Source of the DNA: Perkinsus marinus ATCC 50983
Taxonomy: Eukaryota; Perkinsozoa; Perkinsida; Perkinsidae
Reading direction: 5' to 3'
DNA length: 34,084 nucleotides
Assembly: GCF_000006405.1 (NCBI RefSeq)
Contig: NW_003200605.1
Span: 14,410-48,493 of the forward strand
Part shown: one piece after another, positions 11,421 to 21,841 of the stretch
Position numbering within the stretch: position 1 is the stretch's first letter
Layout of the letters: each line of letters begins with the position of its first letter
Translations under genes and position numbers: made by a program
The notes under the pieces: model-generated
Told to the model about the DNA's origin: nothing
The model's database searches: none
What the model saw: only the letters and a program-made list of their open reading frames with translations

Positions 11421-14400
11421 TCATTTCTGTTTTTTACTAGCAGGTTCTTCCTCTGGTTTACTCGCCATAAGTATCTCCTTGGGCACTGCGAATTCAAAAC
11501 AGTACATCCTCTTGTTGGGGGCTACATCGCGAACTTCATTAATAGAAACTAAACAACATTAAAATCAAAATTTTCATATGTTGATGACAACATAAAAAAA
11601 ACGAGGCCATTCTTTTTGATTTCTGTACATTTCTGTGTGATTCGTAAAACTAGTGATAAAACTCACCACGTGTTTATAAAATTCATCATCATCATTTTCA
11701 TACACTTCCAAACTAATCGGTACAACTAGTGAGCTAGAAACTCCTGAGCTCAGCTGAGGAAAGCAAACATATATCCCGACACTGCTACATACAATGCATG
11801 CCAATTCGATATGCAAATGTGTGTTATTTTCCAAGAATCAATGTCAAACTATATCGCATATACAATGTAACAATGACTATGAACATATGTTGCGACAACT
11901 AAGTACCCGTTAGAACTGTGATAGCGATTTGAACCTGTCTTTCCAAGAAACACGCATCTAAGGAGCGTATTTTTTTCTCAGGAAAATTCAAAAAATCTGT
12001 GTTTCTCGTTTACAAATAAGAGTTTTGAGCTGAAACTTCAATAGGGTATAGTTATTATCATTATTCATCACATGTTGAGTCGAAACGGTCATGTTCGGAA
12101 CGGTTACTAAAATATCATGGCGAGCGAAATAATCACCCACGCGAACCGTGTAGATTCCTTACATACCAAATTCACACGTAGTGTAGTCTGCAATACCACT
12201 CCAATCGCTATTCCCCCTTACCCAATTTTCTATCAATTTTCCAACCCTCCTTATTTTCCATCGCTTTGTCAGCTGCAGCGTATAACTCCTCATTGGGTGG
12301 CTCTTCTCGGGCGAAACAATGACAGTGAACCTGAAATCAGTGTTGAGATATATAATTGCATTTTTATCGTTTACTATTATATATACAATTTCAGTTGAAA
12401 TTCAACGAAAAGCCTACCTGTAAAATTCTCCTAAAAATTTTTTGAGGAAAAATATAAATTACTGCTAAAATATTAAGCGCTTTCTTATATGATCTTATAT
12501 ATATTTTATACCCTCTTTTCAACAACATTTGTACTCAGCATTTGTAATCAGCTTACTCGCTGATTATAAGAGTTTACATGTGAGTTCAGGCTAAGTGTAT
12601 ACAAAACAATGAAAATTTCCTCGAAATTTCCACAGATGTCACCTACACAAGTAGTTGACCATGCGCATATATTCCCACACTGTTAAGCATCCTAACCTCT
12701 TCACATTGACAGAAACTGAGCAGCAGATCAACTCCGCGTGGTGGTGGAAATTTTTTTAAAAAATTCTTGTTAGTTTCTCCACATTTTTACCATAATTTGT
12801 ATATAAACTCCTAAATTCAGTCACCATAACTTCGAAATATAATATTCCCACACTTCAGAGCTACTACGAGTTTACAGATCTAAAACCACGCAATGAGGAT
12901 CTTTTTATTTCAAATTCATCCCCGAACATTTCGGACATTTACAAAGCCGTGTCGGAGAAATACATGTTCGTTTCACTCAGCTGAGCTCAGACATTTACTC
13001 ACCATACGAATTCGCGTAGAACTGCATGAAAACTATCGGAAATTTTCCTCGTTGAATATAATGTACATATTTTACCAGACTACTTCAGATGATATAAAAA
13101 TTGAAAACCTATTCCACTTCTACCCAAGAGATGAATCATTACTTTCACCCTAATGATATGAAAAAAACACTAGTGAAAAAAATATTTCACGACTACTGCA
13201 TATCACCGCGAATATCGCCGAGACTACACGTAAAACGGGTGGTGAAACTCCATTGTATTGATTGATATAATCATAATATCATATTTCGAAACCAGAATTA
13301 CCAGTAGTCTAGCTTTCTCAGCAGCCTCCTCATGTCCTCTGAAAAGCCCAACAAATACATCTAAGAATGTAATAGCGATCGATGGTAAATTCATGTAGAA
13401 GTGGAAATCCTTTTTCTCGTCGAATACACCCTCACTCACGAGCCTTTTAACCTACAAAAACAAAAACAACTATCGAGTAGTGAGTGTATTTTTTCCTGCG
13501 TAATTTTCAAAAATCAATAATGAAAACAATGCTTTATATCAAGTCTAGTATTGTTACAGCCAAAAATTCCTAATTTTTCACGAAAAACATTTATTTTTGA
13601 AATTTTCCCGAAAAAAAAACGTTTTTTTTCACAATCATAAACCAGTCGATGATCCGTAGTATCTGAAAATTTTTGAAAATGAAAACTTAATTTCGTCGAA
13701 GTCACTGCAAGCTGTATTTCGCATTCCGTGCGAAATACGAATAACAACAAGCTTTCCCATTATGGGAAAGTATTATAGGAACCCCATATTACGAATTCTC
13801 TGCCGTCCTCTGTAGATATGGTCATCAGTCCCGATGGTACTTTATTCAACTTGGCATTTTCCAAACACCATTTGGTAGATTCAGGATTGAGATCATTAGC
13901 ATAAACTTTACACCCTAAAAAAGCGAATATAATTTGGGCGATTCATTTCATATTTTTTTCAAAAAAATTTCATAAAAAAAGCGACTCACTAGCAAATTTT
14001 ATAGAGTTAATTCTGAGATATTTATCATACTAATAAGAGCGAGATAATTTGCATAAACTCTACACGCTAAAAGGCGAATACAAGTTGGACAGATATACAT
14101 CTTGGTACGATGTTTTTTATTTTTAATATATTTTTCTTATCTATATTTCTTGTAATAGTACGATTCAGACCATTTGCATATACTTTACACACTACGAAAA
14201 GGAACTCAATTGAGCGGGAGTACGTCTAGTCTCGGGATTACTTTATATATTTTTTTATTTTGTATAAATTTTCCGGAAAATTCTGTATATATTTTTTATA
14301 GATATTTTTCATATTGATATTCATCATACTAATGAGAATGAGACCATAAGCATAAACTTGACATTCAAAAAAGTGGATATAATTCGAGATTACTCAATAT

Positions 14401-16036
14401 ATTTATTCATCTGGTACATATTTTCTTCCGAGAAAAAAACTGTATATTTTTCATATTCATATTTATTATACCAATCATATTGAGATCACTAGCATAAACT
14501 TAGCATTCTAAAAAATGAATATAAGTTCGGCGAAAATACATCTAGGTTCGGGATTATTTGATATACTTATGTTTTTCGTATTTTTCCGGGAAAACTGTAT
14601 ATTTTTCATATTCATATTTATTATACCAATCATATTGAGATCACTAGCATATACTTCACACTCTAAAAAATGAATATAAATTCGGCGGAAATACATCTAG
14701 GTTTGGGATTATTTGATATATTTAGTTTTTTCGTATATTTTTTTCCGGAAAAAATGAATATTTTTTAATGATATTTTTTATATTCACGTTTATTATACTA
14801 ATGAGATTAGTATTTACTTTTCATCCTAGAAAAGTGAATATAAAAAACCCTCTTCCTACTACTATTACCGATTTTTTTAGCAGCCATAATAACAAACGCC
14901 CCGATGCCACAGCACATGTCCACCACAACTGAGTTCGAAGAGTTGAGGTCTTCTAATAAGCCTTGTCGCATAGTAGACAGTCGCGAATTCCAATACCTAC
15001 CAGTGTTAGAATATATATGCAATCGTTTTCCTCAGCTGAACTTGACAGAAAAACCGACAAAAATTTACCAAAATTTCCGCAGAAGTTTCCTATTGGCATC
15101 AACACGAGTAGTTGAGCATGTAATGGTAAAAGATAGAGAACGAGTTAGATCGGATCCACTCAAAGACGATGACAAAAATATCTTAAAAAATATAAATATA
15201 AAAAATATCTTTTAAAATATATACATATATATCAGGGCTTCGAGTCTATACACGTGAATTAGTTTTCATACATTCACGAGGGCTTGACCGCTCATTTCGA
15301 AGCTTAGTAGAGTTCACCGCTATACTCCTATACTAGGTAGTGTCTCCCCCGTGAATGAACTGATGCTACATGCGAAGAAAAAAATATTTTATATATAGTC
15401 GAGTATATTTCTACCCGAATATTATTACACTTTTGAAAAGTCCATTTTGAATTGCATGCCGTTTTCCTTAACAGTTGTGATGAAGTCGGTCGGATCGCAT
15501 CCATCAGCACATGCCATCACTTCTAACTCCATTGTTCTGAACTCGTTATGCAAATTTGCCACTTTTGTAACAACCAATTTAATAGCAGGATTTTTATCGA
15601 GTATAACTTCACCGATAATCTTCTTATAAGGTAAATGTGAATCCTTGAGGTTGAAGTGAGCGATGTGGCCGATGCTCTCGAATGATGAAGGCACTTCCAA
15701 ATTGGCTGGCAGTACTTTCCTCAGGATTTCCTCGGTGCTCATCTGCGCATATCCTCGGACAATTTCGTGAGAAATTACGCCGAAATTTCGCACTTTTTTC
15801 GGCAAGTCAGCATCAGCTTTGAAGCAAATAATTTTATTATTTTTCGGGTCGTCCTTGTCAGATTGAACGGGTCGAATTTGAGGTAGTCGTAGTAGGCACT
15901 TAGCCACTTCTGGGTCCTTGGTCCACTTCTGCACCTCCCTAGCCGGCACTCGTATAGCAGGGACCTCAATATGAGTGGTGAAGTCCTCCCGGTTCAGCTC
16001 CACTACTGCTGGAAGTTGGTCGATGGAGTCGGTCAT
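11421..16036 (-). CDS. TRM5: tRNA (guanine37-N1)-methyltransferase, TRM5/TRMT5 family, seven exons
   Basis: It methylates N1 of G37 next to the anticodon, preventing frameshifting. Exons, all phase-consistent: 16036-15429, 14996-14869, 13914-13793, 13451-13302, 12330-12222, 11743-11663, 11548-11421; 1326 nt, or 441 residues, normal for the family. Conserved blocks in order: SIGHIAHFNLKDSHLPYKKI and GEVILDKNPAIKLVVTK (D2), then FSKVYWNSRLSTMR, AdoMet motif DMCCGIGAF, CKVYANDLNP, DGREFVKRL, the catalytic MNLPSIA, VHCHCFARE and the C-terminal VRDVAPNKRMYCFEF. The ATG at 16034-16036 is preferred to an upstream TTG. Introns are long and AT-rich (432, 954, 341, 971, 478 and 114 nt), quite unlike the about 50-nt introns of neighbouring genes, and contain repeats. 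The last donor (phase 1, GTTTTA) is the least certain. Confidence 0.93.
12540..12720 (+). repeat. Dispersed repeat, ACACATGTAGTTGACCATG family, copy B
   Basis: Inside TRM5 intron 4. It reads AAATTTCCTCGAAATTTCC, GTCACCTACACAAGTAGTTG, ACCATGCGCATATATTCCC and CACACTGTTAAGC, the best preserved core of the family in this window. It is inserted plus-sense, opposite to TRM5. Confidence 0.55.
13140..13251. mobile_element. Degraded second copy of the MITE-like element
   Basis: Inside TRM5 intron 4. The right end ACGGGTGGTGAAACTCC matches that of the 10751-10853 element with a 2-nt insertion; the interior shares CACTAGTGA and ATTTCAC; the left end is worn. No target duplication is visible. Confidence 0.5.
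13890..14850 (-). repeat. Tandem array of partial copies of TRM5 exon 3 acceptor region
   Basis: Intron 2 (13915-14868) holds about six degenerate units spaced 127-173 nt, beginning at about 14041, 14168, 14341, 14481, 14637 and 14803, each resembling the exon 3 start itself (13890-13930). On the minus strand each has TATATTC, a run of T, AG and then AAGTTTATGCTA.TGATCTC, the sequence encoding CKVYANDL in exon 3. The unit at 14637 still encodes CEVYASDLN. The 14481 and 14637 units are nearly identical over about 130 nt, so expansion was recent. The true exon is the last one in transcript order. Confidence 0.72.
15030..15125 (+). repeat. Dispersed repeat family, copy C
   Basis: In TRM5 intron 1. 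Blocks TTTTCCTCAGCTGAACTTGA, AAATTTCCGCAGAAGTTTCC and CAACACGAGTAGTTGAGCATG-like match the family order. A related CTCAGCTGAGCTCAG block recurs near 11752 and 12977. Confidence 0.4.
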
Positions 16037-16214
16037 TGATAAGGTCAACTTAATGGCGTCAAAAGCAATCGATTGCTTGGGCGCGCGCTAATTGAAAAAA
16101 TGGAACGAAACGGATGTGATCAATTTTCCTGTCCTAAATTCAGTGGACATTCATCGTAAACTACTCTGCTTTAGCGTCTACCTCTTCTTCTCGTCCGCAC
16201 ATTTGCTCGACGTG

Positions 16215-16433
16215 ATGGTATTATCATCATACACATCTTCATGTTCCCATAAGGTACCTCCTACCTTCTCGTTGTTCGTAGTGTTCTCATCATATCATTT
16301 AAAGGCTTCTTTAACGCTACTGTTATTGTGTTGGTGCCTAATCGTTGGCACGAACACTCAACAGGACGAACAACTTGGCGCACGCCCAAAAAACACAAAA
16401 AGAACCTCGTTCGCGGCGAACGGTTCGCCCTAA
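16215..16433 (+). CDS. Possible small secreted peptide, one 51-nt intron
   Basis: Divergent from TRM5. If the GTACCT...TTAAAG stretch at 16256-16306 is spliced out, it encodes 55 residues: a short N-tail, a strong hydrophobic signal core (ASLTLLLLCWCLIVG), then a basic, polar mature part (GARPKNTKRTSF). The 51 nt are in frame and stop-free, so either form is translatable. The size and intron length match other genes here, but there is no family evidence. Confidence 0.35.
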   Translation: MVLSSYTSSCSHKVPPTFSLFVVFSSYHLKASLTLLLLCWCLIVGTNTQQDEQLGARPKNTKRTSFAANGSP

Positions 16434-16600
16434 ATTCCTCTTAATGCCCGGGTCTCATTTCAATCACGGTTCAAGTCCTGAAATAAGATACAAGTCCGAA
16501 TTAGGTAACAGAGCCACAAAATCTACTTGCCTCCACTAGAGTCATGTGTAACAGACGCTCAGCACTAGTTGGAGTTGAAGTAACTCCACCTATGGGTCTG
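16434..16600. other. Short intergenic stretch with a B-box match
   Basis: GGTTCAAGTCC at 16468-16478 matches the tRNA/Pol III B-box consensus but no cloverleaf or A-box partner can be built around it. It may be a SINE-like or intron remnant. Confidence 0.3.
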
Positions 16601-17443
16601 GGTGGATGCGGTAAGGCGGATCATCAGCGGAGTATATGCTGACGCTGTCATGTATGATCGCGGTGATGCATGGTATCGAAAGCCTGAATATGTTGCGCTT
16701 GACGCCAGGCTGCAAATTCTTTGCGGCCGTCCGGTTGACAAACCTGATCTCCATTAATGGTTCAAGCTCGCCCGTGGAGTCGTGAGGGGAGCAGTCAAGC
16801 ACGCTGCTCAGTGCAATAACGACGATGTCGACATCAACTCCGATGACGAGATGATGATGATGATGACGGTAGTGCAGAGCAGGAGTTCGGCCACGGTGAT
16901 GATTTGAAGCCTAGCCAGAACAGCTCCACTCAAGTTGGAGGCGATCATTCTTCGCACTGCCCGGGGAAGCGTCACTGGATGGCCCTACTGTGTACTAGGT
17001 GCTTATGTTTGCTGCAGTCTCCTCCGATAACTCCAGCATCATTAGAGGTTATGAAAATACAGCTTGAGGGCATCCCGAAGGCTCCTAGGTTCAGCAATGC
17101 ACCCTCGATCATCCAACCCTTATACGACTATGGAGCTAAGCATTTTGCCCTCGCTGTCAGGAATCACGAGGGACTAGTGCTATATCTCGATAGCGCACTG
17201 GGTATGAACGCGATTCCTGGACCTATGCGTGAAGTGATGACCGCTATCTTCGGCAAAGGTACAAAGTGCGTATGTTTGCGCACACAACAGCAGACACCCG
17301 GATCTGCAAACTGCGGCCTCTTCACATTGGCGTGGGCGACAGAGTACGCCCTCCAACGAGCGACTGTCGATCCGGAGAAGGCCACCTACGATGAGGAAAA
17401 ATGCGGGATCATGCGGTTCGTTGTCTGCAGGAGAAGAGACTGA
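16600..17443 (+). mobile_element. Transposon-type remnant with Ulp1/C48-like cysteine protease domain
   Basis: The part from about 16904 has the order of a Ulp1-fold protease: His in KHFALAVRNHEG, Asp in LYLDSALG, Gln in TQQQTPGSANCGLF and Cys in the same SANCGLF block, followed by CGIMRFVVC, where the family has R.hl..C. This compact type is common as a domain of eukaryotic mobile elements rather than as a host SUMO protease. Upstream, about 16640-16800, another stretch reads like protein (PEYVALDARLQILCGRPVDK) and probably belongs to the same element. No termini found; the superfamily cannot be named. It looks incomplete. Confidence 0.5.
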
Positions 17444-18002
17444 AGCCATTCCCACGAAAACGCGGAAGGCCCGGCAAAAACAACCGCCTTCAGGGCCGGA
17501 TGGATATCGAGCTGTAAGCTGGAAGTGTCAATCATACAGTTTATTCACAGTTTCGTGTGTGTTATTATGAGTGTGGATGTTTCTGAGCGTGAACGTCTTC
17601 TGTTGCGTTTCTCTGCCAATGTTCGTCCAACTCAGTGTTCGTCCATTCGAGATGTTCGTCCACAGGACTTTATCGATTGTGTGGGCGTGCGCTAACATGT
17701 TCGTCGTCCCTTTGATTGTTCGTCCATCTGATTCACAACCATTGTGTTGCGTAACGAGGGGGAACTCCACTGTAGGAGTGTCAAACGATGTCGTATATGC
17801 TTCAGGCGGATGCGAACATGTGTATATTCGATATACACCTGTACTATATACTATACTATATCGTCGAGCAGTGAAATTCGATAGTATGACATTCATATTC
17901 TATTTGTGTGATTATTCTTCATTGATACATGCTAGCATGGGATAGTATTCTCAACAACAGTGTTCATTCTTAGGAGTATCCAACCCTTCTGGAGCGACAT
18001 TC
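17444..18002. other. Intergenic, with clustered GTTCGTCC motifs
   Basis: GTTCGTCC occurs at 17621, 17637, 17654 and 17718, and as GTTCGTCGTCC at 17699; the first three are 16-17 nt apart. A palindrome GTGTATAT-TCG-ATATACAC lies at 17820-17838. No gene supported. Confidence 0.5.
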
Positions 18003-18998
18003 ATGATCATCATCTCCGGACGAGCAGACTTTCGTCGGTTCTTCATACCACTACTCCTGTTCGGTTATCTATCATATATCGTTGATGGAAGAATTCACCA
18101 TCCGAGATGCCTTACTGCACCTTTTGGGAAAGTACGTTATTACTTATTCCCACACGAGGTCAATAGGAAAGCCGCGGCCGACCCTTCCCGTCTTGCCCCT
18201 CACGTTACGTTCAAGCTCGAGAATGGCATAAAGCATGCCTACTACGACTTCCTGAGTTTCGAGGATGATGATGATGATGACCGTGAGAGAAGCGTGACCG
18301 AGGCGTCGGCTATTCGAGTAGCTGGCTGGCCTAGGGGCACTCAGGAGTATCGAGTTTCGGTGGGGAAAGATTCCCAGTCTGCCTGTTTCACTAACGTCTC
18401 CTATGCGACACAGTCTATGGTTAGTACAGGTCAGATTCGTACGTTTACTTCTTGGATGAGTAGCGAGAAGGAACGAGAAAAAATTTCCTCGGAATTTGAG
18501 AGTATGTGCGCGCAAAAGGCTCTCGCAGAGATGATTGTTCCTGAAGGCAACCCGCCCATTGATGGCGAATGGTTTGGCAACTCGAGAGATCTGCGAATAT
18601 CATTAAAATATACCGCAGCTACCCCGACTCTCGAAGCATATGAAATCGACGCAGGTAGTTTTACCAGGGAACAGGTTGTGGCTGACCCTGGAAAAGAATA
18701 TGACGCAAGTGCTGCGCGGTATCGTATTCTGTATGTTAAGATCGGTGATGTATTTTTGGTTGAAATCGCGGATTTGAGGAAGAGCCGAAATGACTATACG
18801 GAGCTGCCAGCGATACGCTACACGGTTTTGGAACCCGTATATTCGACTCCAGGGCTTCTCACAAAATTCCGGAGAGGGGTCTTCGGTGATGCTAACGGAG
18901 GGCCACCAGCGAGAGCATATGATCGCGTGAAGGACTCTTCTACTTCGACTGATATGTTTTATGGTGTCAGTGAACTCAGGGCGTGGAAAAGTGTATGA
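18003..18998 (+). CDS. Secreted protein of unknown function
   Basis: 331 residues, no intron detected. A signal peptide or anchor at residues 10-28 (FRRFFIPLLLFGYLSYIVDG) follows a short basic tail. The mature part is hydrophilic with an acidic run of six Asp near residue 87, three or four Cys, and mixed alpha/beta-like text; no enzyme motif is seen. Lineage-specific secreted proteins of this size are typical of perkinsids, but I do not recognise the family. It starts at the first ATG after an AG-poor leader and stands alone, with element debris on both sides. Confidence 0.7.
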   Translation: MIIISGRADFRRFFIPLLLFGYLSYIVDGRIHHPRCLTAPFGKVRYYLFPHEVNRKAAADPSRLAPHVTFKLENGIKHAYYDFLSFEDDDDDDRERSVTEASAIRVAGWPRGTQEYRVSVGKDSQSACFTNVSYATQSMVSTGQIRTFTSWMSSEKEREKISSEFESMCAQKALAEMIVPEGNPPIDGEWFGNSRDLRISLKYTAATPTLEAYEIDAGSFTREQVVADPGKEYDASAARYRILYVKIGDVFLVEIADLRKSRNDYTELPAIRYTVLEPVYSTPGLLTKFRRGVFGDANGGPPARAYDRVKDSSTSTDMFYGVSELRAWKSV

Positions 18999-20492
18999 GT
19001 GGAAGCGAGATGCCTCAAGGGTTGACAGGTATAGACGATTCCTGGTCGAATTCGACGATATATCAGCAACGATAACTCATTGTGTGTTCATGTAGATGTG
19101 CTGTGATGATCTCGAGCGTATCGAGTTAAGTTCTTCCATAGAATACCAAACACCAACGTGATTCAGAAAGTCTGTATGTAATCCATCGTTTACCAGGTAG
19201 AGCATCGATGCTCAGGAGTTGGTGGTGTACTGGCTTAATGAACTCCTCTCATCAAATGGTTGCCTGCTATCCGCCAGCATTTGGAAGTACGCTGCGCTGG
19301 TCCGACCGGGTTCCGAGACAACGGGCCCGAATCTGGTCCTTCTCATCAACTACATCGACTCATCTATACAGGAGAAGTCGGTGAGTAATAAGGACAAAAC
19401 ATCTATATAGAGTTGAGTTGGTGGTAACCACTAACTCGACTCTATTTCTATGCCCGTAACTGTGGAGTTTCATGCTCAGCAAAGTTAATGCAATGATGGT
19501 GAAGACATGGTGACAGCTATTGCGGAGGCGAAGGCGGCACAAGAGCCAAACGATGGAGACTCTAGAGCTAGCTCGTCAGAAGGAGCTACTAAAGCGTGGC
19601 AGGGTCCAGGGGAGGGTGGACAACGTTAGGGAGACTATCATCGTGCCGGATGAGAAAGATCCTTCGAAGAGCTTATGGAGTTCGCGGCCCGTGAATCCCT
19701 GCATCTGAATCACTTGCAAAGAAACCAAGCGGATGAGTTTGATGCGTTGGAAGGGGGCGCACTAGTGGTAGCTCTTCGATCATCACATGGTGGGTCCAGT
19801 GTGAGTTCAGAAGGATCTAAGCACGCTCACAAGCAGTCGTCGATACGCTTGTATAATACAAGCCCTTGCATTAACGCTACGGCGTATATTACACGCTGAA
19901 TAATAATACTTGGTACTGTACTTCCTTAATATACTTGTCATGATGATACAATAAATTCAAGCTGTTTTCCATCAAAAGCTCACTGAGCTGACGGATCGGA
20001 TTGATCAGGAGGTGGATGCGAATTCCAGCATCCACCCGCCACGCATCATCGAAAAGGGCATCAGTCCCGCCACGAGGTGACTCGGACTCAGCGGTCCTGC
20101 ATGCTATACCTCCGTCCCAATCACATGTGGATGTGGGGACCTCGATGGCCTATGCGCCGTCGATAAAGATCGGGTTTCACAGTTGGGGCACCGTGTCGAG
20201 CGATATCGAGGCCTCGCATACTTTCATCACCACTAACTGTGGATCTAACGCTGACGGGGACTGCATATCGCCTATAGCTGGGGAATGTGGCTTATGAGGC
20301 GAGAGACACCTCGGGTCCCAAAGAGATTGAGTCAATCTCTTGATTGAGTCAATCGGGACGGGTCAATCTGATTGACCCGTCCCGCTTGAAGTTTCCTAAA
20401 TGCACCGAGGCTCTAGAGCTCACAGCACATTTCGAAGCCTGTGAGAACACCTTCGTGGAAGGCTTCCTCTGGAAGCCAGGATCAGCATTTTC
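18999..20492. other. Low-coding region with protein-like debris
   Basis: Two plus-strand stretches read like decayed protein: about 19217-19380 (WLNELLSSNGCLLSASIWKY, followed by a GTGAGT donor) and about 19480-19830 (AIAEAKAAQEPNDGDSRASS, then in another frame EFAARESLHLNHLQRNQADE). No family recognised; mobile-element origin is a guess. Palindromes at 19847-19863 and 20355-20385. Confidence 0.35.
20355..20385. repeat. Perfect odd palindrome, 15-bp arms, 1-nt centre
   Basis: CGGGACGGGTCAATC, then T, then its exact reverse complement. Just upstream GATTGAGTCAATC occurs twice (20328-20354), related to the arm sequence. Confidence 0.85.
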
Positions 20493-20801
20493 GTGAGCGG
20501 AGGTCAAGGCCGACAGTTTAGGTCTTACGGTGATGTACCCGGCACGTTCATCGAATCTTTCTTGAGGACCTTGCCGGATGGTGTCATACAGAATAGTGCC
20601 AAAAGAGCCGCAATGAAGCTTGGATGGTCGTGGCAGCATCTCCGTCACACTGTCATTCGGCGGACCTATACACGACGGAGGCGGTATGTGCGAAGGCCGA
20701 CCATAGTCGATGAGTTGCCGAACCTACTGCGACAACTCAAGCTCTCCTCTCCAATGGAGGTAGATGCCTTCCTGGAGGAGTGTGTAGTGGACCACTACTA
20801 G
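20493..20801 (+). CDS. Unassigned protein fragment
   Basis: About 100 open codons without a clear start (the first ATG is at 20612). The text is protein-like: SYGDVPGTFIESFLRTLPDG, then KLGWSWQHLRHTVIRRTY, a basic RRRRYVRR run and a C-terminal ELPNLLRQLKLSSPMEVDAF. It could be the last exon of a decayed gene or an element protein. No family recognised. Confidence 0.3.
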   Translation: MSGGQGRQFRSYGDVPGTFIESFLRTLPDGVIQNSAKRAAMKLGWSWQHLRHTVIRRTYTRRRRYVRRPTIVDELPNLLRQLKLSSPMEVDAFLEECVVDHY

Positions 20802-20949
20802 TGGTCGTTGTGCGTGGCGTGTGCGCACAATAGCTAATGTACCGATTATCGATTATTGATCTGCGGCTGACACGGCCGATTCCTTTGCTCTCCCAGCATG
20901 TCGAGTTCGAGAGATCAGCAACCTCCACAGAGTGCGAGGCAATCATGCA

Positions 20950-21027
20950 GGCTCTGGAGCCTCCAGACTAGAGCCTCACATTCATAACTGATGTGAGGCT
21001 GAGACGTGATAGGTCATTACCTATCAC
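20950..21027. repeat. Three consecutive inverted repeats
   Basis: GGCTCTGGAGCC (20950-20961), AGCCTCACAT with a 9-nt loop (20972-21000) and GTGATAGGT-CATT-ACCTATCAC (21006-21027) follow each other with gaps of 5-10 nt. The arm sequences are unrelated. They lie just downstream of the 20493-20801 fragment. Confidence 0.75.
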
Positions 21028-21324
21028 ACTAAGCCCTCGGGCAAAAGCTCATTGGGCAATGTAGCTGCAATTACTGAAGTTGCCGAATGGCCAGCAGCAA
21101 TCTGACGGGATTGAAATGCTCGATTTATCTTTCTCAGTATCTTCTAGCACATGGGCAGCATTCAAGAGCGGTCCTCCTTCCCATTTATAAGTGTGTGGTA
21201 CAGGGTTCGCAGCTCTGATTGAAATTTCACATTTCACACATTTCAATTTCATAAAATTTCGGCGGGCAGCCGAAATTTTCAAAACAATGAAATTTCGTCT
21301 TTTTCACCCAAAAAAAGGTTTTTT

Positions 21325-21748
21325 TCATCTTTTCATGCTCTTGCCAGAGCGAATGCTGCTGTAGACACCGTAAAATGTTCCATCACAGGTCAGACATTGC
21401 GTAATTGGTGTTAACTTACAAGCGGATGTCGAGGGATCCGAACCCGCGACGTGCGACTGTCGGTCTCACTCGCCTTTTATTGCGCACTGCACGAAGAGCG
21501 CCAAGTGAAGGGGCTGGAAGCCATGATGGTAATGAGTGACCGTCTCTACGCATCATCATCGCGTTGAAGTAACCAGGGTCCTCCCGATACAACGAACTTC
21601 GTTGTATCAAGCCTTCGGCCTTCGTTGAACGAAGGCCATCAATGCTGTTTCCCATATCAAGTGCCCCGACAACGAACAGTACAAGGCATACTCTGATAAC
21701 AGGAGTATCAACTACTTTGTGAGTCTTATCCGCTGTGAAGCGAAACAA
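21325..21748 (-). CDS. Small secreted protein, two exons, B-box intron
   Basis: 122 residues. Exon 1 (21748-21470) encodes a basic N-tail, a hydrophobic signal core (RVCLVLFVVGALDMG) and a polar, proline-containing mature part ending RAVRNKRR. Exon 2 (21414-21325), joined in phase 0, adds LTPITQCLTCDGTFYGVYSS and a basic tail. The 55-nt intron GTGAGA...TGTAAG contains a tRNA T-arm sequence in sense orientation. Two perfect palindromes lie inside exon 1 (21586-21608, 21617-21637) yet keep the frame open. No family recognised. Confidence 0.5.
21415..21469 (-). repeat. Intron carrying a sense-oriented tRNA T-arm / B-box
   Basis: On the minus strand the intron reads CGCGGGTTCGGATCCCTCG, a T-stem/loop with B-box GGGTTCGGATCCC (21433-21445). 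A-box and anticodon arms are absent. It is the third intron of this type in the window and the only one in sense orientation to its gene. Confidence 0.6.
21586..21637. repeat. Two perfect palindromes inside a coding exon
   Basis: GATACAACGAA-C-TTCGTTGTATC (21586-21608) and GGCCTTCGTT-G-AACGAAGGCC (21617-21637), both with 1-nt centres. They encode LIQRSSLYR and GLRSTKAEG of the small secreted protein. Confidence 0.8.
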
Positions 21749-21841
21749 ACAGCACTGGGCCCTCGACTATCTAATATCTATCCATCCAACTGTCCTAGCC
21801 AGTCGGTCAAGAGGAACTTACAGATCCACTTGGTAACTACT

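Noticed and set aside
11421-16036. Separate small genes in the AT-rich part of TRM5
   Set aside because: The open stretches at 11663, 12222, 13302, 13793 and 14869 join in phase into one TRM5 protein with every conserved block in order.
17164-17455. Minus-strand open frames opposite the protease domain
   Set aside because: The plus strand carries the ordered catalytic blocks; the minus frames have no recognisable content.
21420-21480. A tRNA gene around the B-box on the minus strand
   Set aside because: T-arm only; no acceptor stem, D-arm or anticodon arm.
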